A stretch of 64,000 nt of DNA from Hungatella_A sp034142505 (GCA_034142505.1 JAWZDV010000060.1:1-64000), one strand, 5' to 3'; positions 26,545-35,866 are shown, numbered from the stretch's first letter. The notes: generated by a model from the letters alone, not told the origin. Numbers and translations: made by a program.

Positions 26545-27111
26545 TTATTCCCCTGACGGAAGATTCACCAGGGTGTATGGATGGCCGACATAAGGCAGGA
26601 AGCGATCCAGAATATCCTTAGTTTTTATTTTTAAACTGGCGGTATTGATACAGGGGTGACAGCCGATATAGTCCTGTTTGGTGATCACATCTTCATCAAT
26701 GAGGAGGCGGACTTTGTACTCCGTGTCATTCATCAGACCCAGTACGCTGACGGAGCCAGGGGTGATGTCCAGGTATTGTTCCATAAATTCCGGTCCGGCA
26801 AAGGATAGACGGGCGCTGCCAATCTGCCTGGAGAGAGCTGCGGTCTTGAACTTCTTGCCACCGGGCATCATCAAAAGATAAAAGCTGGTTTTCTGTGCGT
26901 TGCATAGAAACAGATTTTTACAAATCTCAATACCGAGGCGTTTATCAATATCATGGCAGGATTCCACGGTGGCAGTGGCATCGTGGTCGATCCGCTGGTA
27001 GGTGATATTCAACTGGTCTAACAAGTCATATGTGCGGATCTCCTTGGCGGAACGCCCGGTTTCATCGGCAGGGCGGCCGGTATAGAGCGGTGAAATATAA
27101 AAAGGATTCAT
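26545..27111 (-). CDS. YbaK/ProX-type tRNA deacylase
   Basis: 188 residues with site ACGGAGGTATCACC. YbaK fold with the family motifs LCNAQKTSFYLLMMPGGKKF and SARLSFAGPEFMEQYL, then PGSVSVLGLMND and the C-terminal GCHPCINTASLKIKT. This matches ProX/PrdX-type proteins that hydrolyse Ala-tRNA(Pro) in trans to correct prolyl-tRNA synthetase errors. Convergent with the HD gene, only 16 bases apart. Confidence 0.88.
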   Translation of the reverse strand: MNPFYISPLYTGRPADETGRSAKEIRTYDLLDQLNITYQRIDHDATATVESCHDIDKRLGIEICKNLFLCNAQKTSFYLLMMPGGKKFKTAALSRQIGSARLSFAGPEFMEQYLDITPGSVSVLGLMNDTEYKVRLLIDEDVITKQDYIGCHPCINTASLKIKTKDILDRFLPYVGHPYTLVNLPSGE

Positions 27112-27196
27112 GGTGATACCTCCGTTTATCGTCTGGATTTGAAGTGGCGCAGTTTCCCATTCATTCCAGACTATTATACAAAAACGGTTGGAAAAT

Positions 27197-27242
27197 GCAA
27201 TAGGAGCGTAAATCCACAGCCCTGGATTTACGCTCCTATTGC
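27197..27242. repeat. perfect 20-bp inverted repeat
   Basis: GCAATAGGAGCGTAAATCCA, 6-base loop CAGCCC, then the exact complement. It lies in the 323-base gap between the deacylase and the methyltransferase genes. There is no T run, so it is not a standard terminator. It may be a palindromic repeat element. Confidence 0.7.
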
Positions 27243-27337
27243 TGTTTGGTCGGATAAAAAGTTAAAGAATTTTTTGGAAAATGGGGAGGATTTTTTTGGA
27301 AGAGGCGGTGAAAGATGTGGTGATTTATCATGCATCG

Positions 27338-27366
27338 TTGTAATGTCGGGGGGAATCAGATATAAT
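27338..27366 (+). promoter_or_regulatory. promoter of the RNA methyltransferase gene
   Basis: TTGTAA at 27338-27343, 17 bases, TATAAT at 27361-27366. Confidence 0.7.
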
Positions 27367-27434
27367 ATTGTAGAGTGGCTGTAAGAAACATATGATAATA
27401 TGTGGAGAAGATACGGCAGAATTGGGAGAGAATG

Positions 27435-28763
27435 ATGGAAGAGAGAAAAGGAAATTTTGGGAAATCAGGAAAGAAAGATGGAAAATTGGAGATAAAGAGG
27501 AATGATAGGAAGAATAAACAGGCTGGAAAGTCTGGCGTTGAAAGACGATTGGATAAAAAACAATTCATATCTTCGGGTGAGAAAAAATCATTGGAAGCAC
27601 CTAAAAAAGCAATGAAAAAGAAACATTCAAGTCTCTGCGCCGTATCCCGCCAATGCGGTGGATGCCAAATGCTGGACATGCCCTATGACAAGCAGCTGGC
27701 GCTCAAGCAGAAACAGATCGAGACTCTGCTGAAAGGCATTTGCAAGGTCCACCCTATCATCGGAATGGAGCATCCTTACCACTATCGCAACAAAGTCCAT
27801 GCCGTCTTCGGCCACCAGAAGGGGGAAGTCATATCCGGCGTCTACAAGGCCGGCACCCATATTCTGGTTCCCGTAGAAACCTGTATGATCGAGGACCAGA
27901 AAGCCGACGAGATCATCGGCACCATCCGCGGTATGCTGAAATCCTTCAAAATCCGCACCTACGACGAGGACACCGGCTACGGCCTCCTCCGCCATGTCCT
28001 GGTGAAACGCGGCTTCTCCACCGGCGAGATCATGGTAGTCCTGGTCACAGCATCTCCGGTATTCCCCTCCAGGAACAATTTTATAAAAGCCCTGAGAGAA
28101 AAACACCCGGAGATCACCACGATTATTCAGAACATAAATGACCGCGAAACCAGCATGGTCTTAGGAGATAAAGAGAAAACACTGTACGGAAAAGGCTACA
28201 TCGAAGATGTACTCTGCGGCTGCACCTTCCGCATTTCCTCCAAGTCCTTCTACCAGATCAATCCGGTCCAGACGGAAATCCTGTATACAAAAGCCATTGA
28301 AGCCGCAGGCCTGACTGGAACAGAGACCGTCATCGACGCCTACTGCGGCATCGGCACCATAGGAATCATCGCCAGCAAACACGCCGGAAAAGTGATCGGT
28401 GTGGAGCTGAATAAAGATGCAGTTCGTGATGCCGTCGAAAACGCAAAGCGCAACCAGATAAAAAACATCCAGTTCTACAATAACGACGCAGGGAAGTTCA
28501 TGGTCGGCATGGCTTCGCAGGGAGAAACAGCCGACGTCGTCTTCATGGACCCGCCAAGGAGTGGGAGTACGGAGGAGTTTATGGATTCCGTAGCGACGAT
28601 GAGGCCGGAGAAGGTGGTTTATGTGTCTTGTAATCCGGAGACGCTGGTGCGGGATTTGGGGTACTTTAAGAAGAAGGGGTATGTGGCGAAGGAGGCCTGG
28701 GGGGTGGACCTTTTTCCTATGACGGAACATTGCGAGGTCTGCGTGGAATTGTGCCGGAAGTAA
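27435..28763 (+). CDS. rlmD: 23S rRNA (uracil-C5)-methyltransferase, RlmD/RumA family
   Basis: About 442 residues. The start is the second of two ATGs after GGGAGAG; a GTG at 27402 is possible. An unusual Lys-rich N-terminal extension of about 60 residues replaces the TRAM domain. Then come iron-sulfur type Cys (LCAVSRQCGGCQML), SAM-binding DAYCGIGTIGI, FMDPPRSGS, and catalytic VSCNPETLVRDL, ending VDLFPMTEHCE. It methylates a uridine in 23S rRNA or tRNA; family members cannot be told apart with certainty here. Codon usage changes sharply near 28,555 from C-ending to G/T-ending codons. Confidence 0.9.
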   Translation: MEERKGNFGKSGKKDGKLEIKRNDRKNKQAGKSGVERRLDKKQFISSGEKKSLEAPKKAMKKKHSSLCAVSRQCGGCQMLDMPYDKQLALKQKQIETLLKGICKVHPIIGMEHPYHYRNKVHAVFGHQKGEVISGVYKAGTHILVPVETCMIEDQKADEIIGTIRGMLKSFKIRTYDEDTGYGLLRHVLVKRGFSTGEIMVVLVTASPVFPSRNNFIKALREKHPEITTIIQNINDRETSMVLGDKEKTLYGKGYIEDVLCGCTFRISSKSFYQINPVQTEILYTKAIEAAGLTGTETVIDAYCGIGTIGIIASKHAGKVIGVELNKDAVRDAVENAKRNQIKNIQFYNNDAGKFMVGMASQGETADVVFMDPPRSGSTEEFMDSVATMRPEKVVYVSCNPETLVRDLGYFKKKGYVAKEAWGVDLFPMTEHCEVCVELCRK

Positions 28764-28918
28764 GAAAATTCAGAAGGCTAATAACAAATAGCGAATTTAT
28801 TATATGCGTTTATTGCGCGAATTATTTTGAAAAATATATTAAAAGCAGAGAGAACGTAGAAATTTCTTCAAATTCATGGTGTCTGGATTATTGTACTATA
28901 ATACAATAAAGGAGTAGG

Positions 28919-30406
28919 GTGTTTTCAAAACACTATATAAGAATTATGTATATACTTGAGATGAATAAATTAATACAAATTATTTTTATAGCGATTAGTG
29001 TTACCATTGCTGCCAGAGTGCATCAAATTTTTCTGCCTAAATCATATTCATCTATTTTAGATTTTAGATACTCTAAAAATTTGGCAAAGACCATAAGAAG
29101 TTCATCGATAAGATTAGTTTATCTGGCTATGATTAGTATGTTGGCTTCGATGTATGGTGTAGGTAAAGAAGAAATATTGATAGGTGTCGGTATAGCTGCA
29201 TTTTTAAATGTATGGCCAGCGGTTGTACAATATCACCTTTTATCTTTTTTTAATACAGCAGATAAGGTACGGTTATTGTTTGGGTATATTTGTTTTATTT
29301 GTTTTTCTATTTTATTTTCATACATCAGTATAGAATATATTTTTAAATCTTTGCAAGGTGATAGTGTTTTTGGAATTGGTGATAGCAAAGGGTTCGAATT
29401 GCTTATTTCGTTATTACTTAGTGGATTGGCAATTAACGTAGAGTCAGTGTTATCAAGGTTTGCAGAATTTGAGTGCCGGTTAGACCTTAAGACATATCGA
29501 ACAGATTTAGAAATACTATTAACTCAAACTGAATTGGAAGAAAGTGAAATAAATATTTATCAGTTTGAAATTGATCAGGAGGCAAGAGAAAATCATATCA
29601 CAAGAGAATTACTGGAAACAATTCTTATTTTAGAAAGAATCTATAGAGGAGCATGGTATTATAGGGGTTTAGAAATTTTACTGTGTAAAATAGGCTTTTT
29701 TAAGAGAGTTGCAATTCGATATGATATTTCTGTAGGTGTAGGACAGATTAAGATTTCTACGGCTAAGCGGCTTGTAAAACAAAACCCATATGCGTTTATA
29801 GATAAAATGCTGGATGCCTCGTTTGGTATAAAACTATGTGCAAAGTATCTAAAGGAGATAGTTGAAGATTATGAAATGACCTTTTGGAATGACTCAATAG
29901 ATAAATCAATATATGAGTATATTGCGAGTGAATATTTAAGTGGTACAGATTGTTTAGAAGCAGAAATAGTTAGGCTGTATGCTGCAGTATTAGAGGTTAG
30001 AGATAAGAGTGAGATTTATATTCTTATAAATGAGCGTAAAAATCCACATATAGAAAAACAACTGAGTGATTATATCAAACGCTGCGAAATTATTTCACTA
30101 GATGAAAAGAATTACTATATTTTAGAACCGGCTAATTTGACCATTAAGTTAAAAAATACTGAAAAAAATTTTACTTATTTACGGAAAATGGAGCAGGCAG
30201 CGAGCGGCTTTTTTGTACAGGAATTGAAGAATAGAATAATCTTAAATGTACCAGTTACGGGCGGAGGGGTTCATATGTTGATAGAAAATTTAAGGGCTGG
30301 ATTTATGCAACATGATATTGAAGCAGAAATTTCATTGCCAGATGATTTGACATATGAAGTAATCAGAAAAAAATTTCATATGAGAGCGATGGGACCGCAA
30401 GGATAA
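28919..30406 (+). CDS. membrane protein with lysozyme-like motif, defence-island gene
   Basis: 495 residues, AT-rich. The start may be GTG 28919 (behind AAAGGAGTAGG) or ATG 28961. The N-terminal ~190 residues hold about five hydrophobic helices (IIFIAISVTIAARVH; LVYLAMISMLASMYG; FGYICFICFSILFSY; FELLISLLLSGLAIN). The soluble part contains LLETILILERIYRGAWYY and then ISVGVGQIKISTAKRL with a downstream helix pair. This looks like the catalytic Glu region plus the GxxQIxxxTAxxL signature of lytic-transglycosylase/lysozyme folds. I infer a membrane-tethered lysozyme-like effector. No close family recognised. Confidence 0.55.
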   Translation: MFSKHYIRIMYILEMNKLIQIIFIAISVTIAARVHQIFLPKSYSSILDFRYSKNLAKTIRSSSIRLVYLAMISMLASMYGVGKEEILIGVGIAAFLNVWPAVVQYHLLSFFNTADKVRLLFGYICFICFSILFSYISIEYIFKSLQGDSVFGIGDSKGFELLISLLLSGLAINVESVLSRFAEFECRLDLKTYRTDLEILLTQTELEESEINIYQFEIDQEARENHITRELLETILILERIYRGAWYYRGLEILLCKIGFFKRVAIRYDISVGVGQIKISTAKRLVKQNPYAFIDKMLDASFGIKLCAKYLKEIVEDYEMTFWNDSIDKSIYEYIASEYLSGTDCLEAEIVRLYAAVLEVRDKSEIYILINERKNPHIEKQLSDYIKRCEIISLDEKNYYILEPANLTIKLKNTEKNFTYLRKMEQAASGFFVQELKNRIILNVPVTGGGVHMLIENLRAGFMQHDIEAEISLPDDLTYEVIRKKFHMRAMGPQG

Positions 30407-30521
30407 AAAAGATAGTAAATGCTTATCGTTAATGATAAAATAATAGTAAAGTATAAATGGTTACCGTTATTTTGGGGGCAATCATTATTCATGTAAACAC
30501 TTATACCATGAAACACAGTAT

Positions 30522-30720
30522 TTAATTTGCATTGGGATTTCATCCGAAATAAATGAAGTTAAATGATAATGATTTCAAAGATTTTAAGAAATAGTTTAAG
30601 GATGCAAAGTATATTGGCGAGGTTGGGTTGGATTTTAGTCCGAGATATTACAAAAATAAAAAGGAGCAATTAAATTAGTTTGATAAGATTATTCATATGT
30701 GTGAGAAAGAGAATAGAGGA
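30522..30720 (+). pseudogene. remnant of a TatD-family DNase gene
   Basis: A single frame with three stop codons reads FALGFHPK, then DFKDFKK, then AKYIGEVGLDFSPRYYKNKK and FDKIIHMCEKENR. ALGxHP and GEVGLDF are core TatD motifs (metal-binding region). Both ends are missing. In defence islands such genes often belong to the Qat system (QatD); the assignment here is inference. It fills the 355-base gap before the DUF1016 remnant. Confidence 0.6.
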
Positions 30721-30761
30721 ATTTGTCTATTACGAATTAAATGGAATAGAGAGGTGAGAAA

Positions 30762-31651
30762 TTGGATAATCGAAAACAAATGGGAAAGAATAAAGATGGA
30801 GTGATAGTCCCTGTTGCTCCAAATCTTTCCGAGATGAGTGATGCTTATTTGAAATTTATAAAAGAAGTAAAATCTGAAATTCAAAAACAGCGGATTTCTG
30901 TTGTATTAAATGCTAATTCCAGTATGATTTGCCTATACTGGAATATTGGCAGAAGTATTCTAAAAAAGCAGGAGGAAGAAGGCTGGGGAGCAAAAGTTAT
31001 TGACCGTATGGCCAAGGATTTAAAGGATACCTTTCCGGAAATGTCAGGATTTTCTCCAAGAAACATAAAATATATGAGGAAGTTTGCCGAGAGTTGGCCT
31101 GACTTTGAAATTGTGCAACGGGTCATTGCACAAATACCGTGGCGAACCAATATCTCCTTAATGGACAAACTGAAAGATGAAGATAGCCGTATTTGGTACG
31201 CACATAAAGTATTCAAAAATGGCTGGAGTAAAACGATTACAGACTTACAAATAGAAAGTAGATTGATGGAGCGTTCGGGAAGAAGCGTAAATAACTTTAC
31301 GGTAGCGCTACCACCAGCGGATTCCGATATGGTCAATCAGGTGTTCAAAGACCCATATCTGTTTGATTTCCTTGGTACAGATATGCCAAGGCGGGAGGTT
31401 GAGATTGAGTAGCAGCTCACGGAACACATCCAGAGCTTTCTGTTAGAGTTAGGACAAGGGTTTGCGTTTGTAGGTCGACAGGCCTTCTTTTGGTAAAGGG
31501 TAAGAATGAAACTGTGGTGGAATATTCGTTGGCAGGATATCAGAATCCCATTGGAGTTGCAGAATGGAAAAACCAAATGGCCAAGGCGTTGCCGGAGGAA
31601 CTGCGCAGCAGTCTGCCGTCCATTGAAGAAATTGAAAAAGAGCTGGAGTAA
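30762..31651 (+). pseudogene. DUF1016 (YhcG-type) nuclease, disrupted
   Basis: Starts at a TTG after GAGAGGTGAG. The first 216 codons form the intact DUF1016 N-terminal domain (YWNIGRSILKKQ; SGFSPRNIKYMRKFAESW; IPWRTNISLMDKL) and stop at TAG 31410. Beyond it the same frame continues QLTEHIQSFLLELGQGFAFV. It then jumps, with a frame change near 31490, to LLVKGKNETVVEYSLAGY and the C-terminal LPSIEEIEKELE. The segment that would carry the PD-(D/E)xK catalytic residues is deleted, so nuclease activity must be lost. Confidence 0.8.
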
Positions 31652-31678
31652 TAGTGCAACGGTCTGTTGCACTATTAT
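31649..31678. terminator. hairpin after the DUF1016 remnant
   Basis: AATAGTGCAAC, loop GGTCT, GTTGCACTATT. An 11-bp perfect stem without a long T run. Confidence 0.5.
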
Positions 31679-31679
31679 C

Positions 31680-31800
31680 TAGAGTATGCTTTGAAACAAA
31701 CGAATGCGCCGATTGGAATAGTTACATATCGGTTAAGTAATATATGAGCTGAAGATATGAAAGCAATGCTGCCGGAGCCAGAGGAAATTGCGAAGAGGCT
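31680..31800 (+). pseudogene. second DUF1016-type C-terminal fragment
   Basis: Reads EYALKQTNAPIGIVTYRLSN, stop, then MKAMLPEPEEIAKRL. This is the end of another DUF1016/YhcG-type nuclease. Only the C-terminus remains, next to the first disrupted copy, so the region has lost at least two such genes. Confidence 0.5.
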
Positions 31801-31890
31801 ACGAATGCTTGAGGGCGAGATTAAGATTATTTGGAAATCCAACGGGGAAATATCATTCAGATTGTTGGCATATACTCGGCAGAAATCATA

Positions 31891-31953
31891 GGCTTCCACC
31901 AAGGACAAACTGCGCCTTTCTGGTATCTGAATCACCACCTCTACCCACGTCGA
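31891..31953. repeat. 63-base diverged repeat, left copy
   Basis: Starts GGCTTCCACCAAGGACAAAC and ends CCCACGTCGA. Matches 35596-35658 at about 45 of 63 positions in the same orientation. The two copies flank the ietAS pair. Confidence 0.5.
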
Positions 31954-31998
31954 ATGCATTGTCAAAATATGTCGAAAATAGATTTGTGCATGAAAATG

Positions 31999-32038
31999 AT
32001 ACATGGTGTCAAGATATTATCTTGCACCATGTATTTTT
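31999..32038 (+). terminator. strong rho-independent terminator
   Basis: ATACATGGTGTCAAGAT, short loop, ATCTTGCACCATGTAT, then TTTTT. It insulates ietAS from upstream transcription. Confidence 0.85.
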
Positions 32039-32153
32039 CTGTTGTGGGATATAGAGATATACTGTATAATGTAAACAGAACAAATGTTCTGGAAGGAATT
32101 TGGCTTGGTCAAGTTTAATAGTAGTATTATTTGTTAGTAAGATAATAAATAAT

Positions 32154-32205
32154 AATATTTTTGTCCCAAGTATATACATTTTTGTCCCGTATATGATATA
32201 ATAAT
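32154..32205 (+). promoter_or_regulatory. ietAS promoter region with direct repeat
   Basis: ATTTTTGTCCCAAGTATATAC and ATTTTTGTCCCGTATATGA lie in tandem, overlapping a -10-like TATAAT just after the second copy. The repeat may be an operator. Confidence 0.45.
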
Positions 32206-32231
32206 GTATAAGAAAATTGGAGGTGCTTTTT

Positions 32232-33299
32232 GTGAAAAAGCAAAATATTTTAAATCTAATAAAATATCATGTTGAAAAAAATGAGAATGCTTTCAGAAAT
32301 GAATCCATAAGTATAGCAAGATATTTTGATAGTATTGGTGATGATCAGTTGGCTGAATATATTATGGGATTGATTGCTGAATCAAATTTATATACCCCAC
32401 AAGCTAGTGATTTTGAAAGTGAGTTTTTAAAACAATTAGATAGTAAAGAGATGAGCCCGCTGAGTTTACCTTTAGAAATATCTGAAGATATAAAGGGTAT
32501 TATTAATGCTGTCAATCACAATATAGGGATAAATAAATTTTTATTTGAGGGGTTACCGGGTAGCGGGAAAACGGAAGCAGTTAAGCATGTGGCCCGATTA
32601 CTTGATAGGACCTTATACTATGTTGACTTTGATAACTTGATTGACAGTAAATTAGGTCAGACTAATAAAAATATTGCAGGTGTATTTGCTGAAATAAATA
32701 TGATTCCACATCCAAATAAGATTGTTATTTTATTTGATGAAATAGACGTAATTGCTTTGGATAGAATTAACAATAATGATGTACGTGAAATGGGCCGTGT
32801 TACTTCGACTATTTTGAAGGAACTTGATAGATTGACTGACTTAAACAAAGAAATAGTAATTATTGCGACAACAAATTTGTACTCAAACTTTGATAAAGCA
32901 TTAATAAGGCGTTTTGATGCAGTCATTAACTTTAACAAATATAGCAAAGAAGACTTAATAGAAGTTGCAGAATATTATTTTAATTCTTTCATTAAAAACT
33001 TTAAAGGTATTTCAAAAGATACAAGGTTATTTAAAAAAATTCTCAAGACAGCTACTAATATACCTTATCCTGGAGAATTAAAGAATCTTATTAGGACATC
33101 TTTAGCATTTAGTGATGTAAATATTGAGTACGATTATTTGAGAAGGTTATATAATAATTTAGTGGGGAATCTTGAACAGATTGATATCTCACGACTTTAT
33201 GATCAGGGATTTACGGTAAGAGAGATTGAGCGACTTAAGGGAGAATCCAAAAGTAATGTATCCAGAAAGTTGATCAAGGAGGAAAGAGATAATGAATAA
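32232..33299 (+). CDS. ietA: AAA ATPase of an ietAS-type defence pair
   Basis: 355 residues from GTG 32232 behind TTGGAGGTGCTTTTT. AAA core with Walker A GLPGSGKT (about residue 107), Walker B IVILFDEID (about 170), sensor 1 IIATTNLYSN and arginine-finger region KALIRRFDAVI. The N-terminal ~85 residues are helical (HVEKNENAFRNESISIARY). It overlaps the next gene by 8 bases, so the two are coupled. ATPase plus subtilisin-like protease in this order is the known ietAS anti-phage/exclusion system. The ATPase is thought to sense or hold the protease in check. Confidence 0.85.
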   Translation: MKKQNILNLIKYHVEKNENAFRNESISIARYFDSIGDDQLAEYIMGLIAESNLYTPQASDFESEFLKQLDSKEMSPLSLPLEISEDIKGIINAVNHNIGINKFLFEGLPGSGKTEAVKHVARLLDRTLYYVDFDNLIDSKLGQTNKNIAGVFAEINMIPHPNKIVILFDEIDVIALDRINNNDVREMGRVTSTILKELDRLTDLNKEIVIIATTNLYSNFDKALIRRFDAVINFNKYSKEDLIEVAEYYFNSFIKNFKGISKDTRLFKKILKTATNIPYPGELKNLIRTSLAFSDVNIEYDYLRRLYNNLVGNLEQIDISRLYDQGFTVREIERLKGESKSNVSRKLIKEERDNE

Positions 33300-35550
33300 T
33301 GTATTAGAACTGAAAGGAAAACGGTTTGTCCAAGCCTCCAAAAGTGTCAATGGTGGAGGAACTGCTATGAACAGCCAAAAAATAGTGACAAGTGAAGAAC
33401 TGCTAAGATTACAATCTAGAATAGGAAAAATTAAGGAGTTTTGGAATTCAGAAAAAAAATCTTTTGAAGGAGTTCTAATTAGTGTCTACTATAACAAGAT
33501 AGTTGCAAAAAGTAATCGTATTTCTGGATTGTTTAAAGGAACAGATTCTAATTCTGCTATTGTTGGGGCTAAATTTAACAAAGAAAAGAGTAAGCATATT
33601 ATTACTTATTATTTAGATATTAAGGACTTGGAACAAAGTATGGATTTGCTGTCTAAAACAAGTTGTGTTTTAAATACTAAGTTTAAAGGACGTATTGATA
33701 AAAATATCTTTGATAATGAACTCTTTTTTGGTAATAAAAAGAAAAATATTATTGGAACCATTCAGTTCGAACATCTTTCCATAAATAAATCGACATTTAG
33801 GCAAGTAGTGGCAGATGTTTCATACATTGATGATTTTGAAGTAGAGATGGCAACCCAACAGCTAAAACAAAGTATAATTACATTGTATGATATACGTACA
33901 GACACGAAAAAGTTGTTTAAAGATATAGGGATCGATATTTTAGCAAGTAGAATATTAGATAACCAGACAGTATTTTTAGATGAGAGCCAGTTAAAACGTT
34001 TATATGATAAAGCCCCTTATCTTGTTTCAATGGCTACGGTTGATTTAGCAGAATTGTCTCCAGAAGATTTTATTAAAGAATACGAAATCGATAGTTTACA
34101 TATTCCACATCCAAGTATTGAGCCAACTATTGGAGTCATTGATACATTGTTTGATAAACGTGTATATTTTAATGAATGGGTAGAATATCATGATATGGTG
34201 GACGATAATCTTCCTAAAAGTTCAGATGATTATCGCCATGGTACGGCGGTATCTTCCATTATTGTAGATGGTATCAGACTTAATCCGTGGTTGGATGATG
34301 GATGTGGCAGATTTAAAGTACGTCATTTTGGTGTTGCTATTAGTTCAAAATTCTCTTCTTTCACAATTATTAAACAAATAAAAGCTATAATAAATGAAAA
34401 TAAAGATATAAAGGTTTGGAATATTTCGCTTGGGAGTAACCAAGAAATTAATGATAATTTTATTTCTGCAGAAGGGGCAACATTAGATCAAATTCAGTAT
34501 GAAAATGATGTTATTTTTGTTGTAGCAGGTACAAACAAACCTAATAACAACATTATAAAAATCGGTTCGCCTGCTGATTCAATAAATAGTATGGTGGTTA
34601 ATGCAGTTACTAAAAGAGGTTTGTCAACAAAATATTCAAGAAAAGGACTTGCATTATCATTTTTTGCAAAACCAGATGTTAGTTATTATGGAGGAAGTGA
34701 AGAGCAATACATTAGGGTTTGTGAACCACTAGGAGAAGCAAATGTTGCTGGTACTTCCTTTGCGGCTCCTTGGATTGCTCGCAAATTATCATACTTAATC
34801 GATATTTTAGGTTTGAACAGAGAAGTTGCGAAAGCAATGATTATTGATGCTGCAAGAGATTGGAATGAAAAACCATCGCCAGAAGAGGTTGCACTTTATG
34901 GGCATGGTATTGTGCCTATTAAAATAGATGATATTGTTAGAACAAGAGATGATGAAATTAAGTTTTTGGTATCAGATATAAGTGAAAAGTGGAATACCTA
35001 TAATTATCATTTTCCGATTCCTCTTAAAGATGATAAGTATCCATATATCGCAAGAGCAACTATGTGTTATTTTCCAATGTGTGATAGAACACAAGGTGTT
35101 GATTACACAAATACTGAACTAAACCTCCATTTTGGGAGAATTAAAAATAATGGAAAATTAAATGAAATTAATAATGATAAGCAAAATCAAGACGAAACAT
35201 TGAATACTGAAAAAAATTATCTTTTAGAAGGTGAGGCAAGAGATAAATTTAGAAAATGGGATAATGTAAAGTATGTTGCTGAAAAACCTAAAGATAGAAT
35301 GAAACCAAAGATATCCTATAATAATAAAAATTGGGGAATGGAGGTTAAGACAAATAATAGATTAGATTCTAAAGACGGAATAGGAATTCGCTTTGGAGTG
35401 ATAGTTACATTAAAAGAAATTAATGGAGTTAATAGAATTGATGAATTTATCAAAAATTGTACTTTGAATGGTTGGTTGGTTAATAGCCTTGATGTTCAGA
35501 ATAGAATTGAAATTAACAAAAAGGTAAATGAGGAAATTGAGTTTGAATAA
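33292..35550 (+). CDS. ietS: subtilisin-like serine protease of an ietAS-type defence pair
   Basis: 752 residues from ATG 33292 (site AAGGAGGAAAGAG). The S8 catalytic triad is complete: Asp in TIGVIDTLFD (about 283), His in YRHGTAVSSI (about 318), Ser in VAGTSFAAPW (about 490). The oxyanion Asn is plausibly in VVAGTNKPNN. The ~270-residue N-terminal region is not a secretion prodomain, since no signal peptide is seen. The enzyme should therefore act in the cytoplasm. A ~200-residue C-terminal extension ends the protein. It would be an effector that cleaves host or phage proteins on infection; target unknown. Confidence 0.87.
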   Translation: MNNVLELKGKRFVQASKSVNGGGTAMNSQKIVTSEELLRLQSRIGKIKEFWNSEKKSFEGVLISVYYNKIVAKSNRISGLFKGTDSNSAIVGAKFNKEKSKHIITYYLDIKDLEQSMDLLSKTSCVLNTKFKGRIDKNIFDNELFFGNKKKNIIGTIQFEHLSINKSTFRQVVADVSYIDDFEVEMATQQLKQSIITLYDIRTDTKKLFKDIGIDILASRILDNQTVFLDESQLKRLYDKAPYLVSMATVDLAELSPEDFIKEYEIDSLHIPHPSIEPTIGVIDTLFDKRVYFNEWVEYHDMVDDNLPKSSDDYRHGTAVSSIIVDGIRLNPWLDDGCGRFKVRHFGVAISSKFSSFTIIKQIKAIINENKDIKVWNISLGSNQEINDNFISAEGATLDQIQYENDVIFVVAGTNKPNNNIIKIGSPADSINSMVVNAVTKRGLSTKYSRKGLALSFFAKPDVSYYGGSEEQYIRVCEPLGEANVAGTSFAAPWIARKLSYLIDILGLNREVAKAMIIDAARDWNEKPSPEEVALYGHGIVPIKIDDIVRTRDDEIKFLVSDISEKWNTYNYHFPIPLKDDKYPYIARATMCYFPMCDRTQGVDYTNTELNLHFGRIKNNGKLNEINNDKQNQDETLNTEKNYLLEGEARDKFRKWDNVKYVAEKPKDRMKPKISYNNKNWGMEVKTNNRLDSKDGIGIRFGVIVTLKEINGVNRIDEFIKNCTLNGWLVNSLDVQNRIEINKKVNEEIEFE

Positions 35551-35595
35551 GGCAAAATTGTTTTCGTTGATGTAGATATACATATTGGAAAATAT

Positions 35596-35700
35596 GGCTT
35601 CCGTCAAGACCAAACCACGCCTTCCGGGAATCTTTTTCACACACTAAACACACGTCGAGACAGTGGTCTTGCTTGTATGGTAACCTTGATTCTGGACAGG
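35596..35700. repeat. 63-base diverged repeat, right copy, with flanking conserved-looking sequence
   Basis: GGCTTCCGTCAAGACCAAAC to ACACGTCGA (35596-35658) mirrors 31891-31953. The next 40 bases are GC-richer than the surroundings. No gene was found in 35551-36033. This stretch could be remains of a mobile-element end or an RNA gene. Confidence 0.45.
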
Positions 35701-35832
35701 TTCACGGGATCATTTGGCAGAAGTAGAGTTGTGTTTTTGTAGAAAGTGAGATGGAAGTTCCTGATAGTCGCATAATGGACCATGGACAGAACTGGTCTAT
35801 TGACAGGTCTAAAAAGGTGACAAGTTCATGGG

Positions 35833-35866
35833 AAAGCGTCGGTTCATGATTCGGCGCTTTTTCATT
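35833..35866 (+). terminator. rho-independent terminator
   Basis: AAAGCGTCG, loop, CGGCGCTTT followed by TTCATTTTTC. Probably ends transcription from the ietAS side. Confidence 0.65.
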
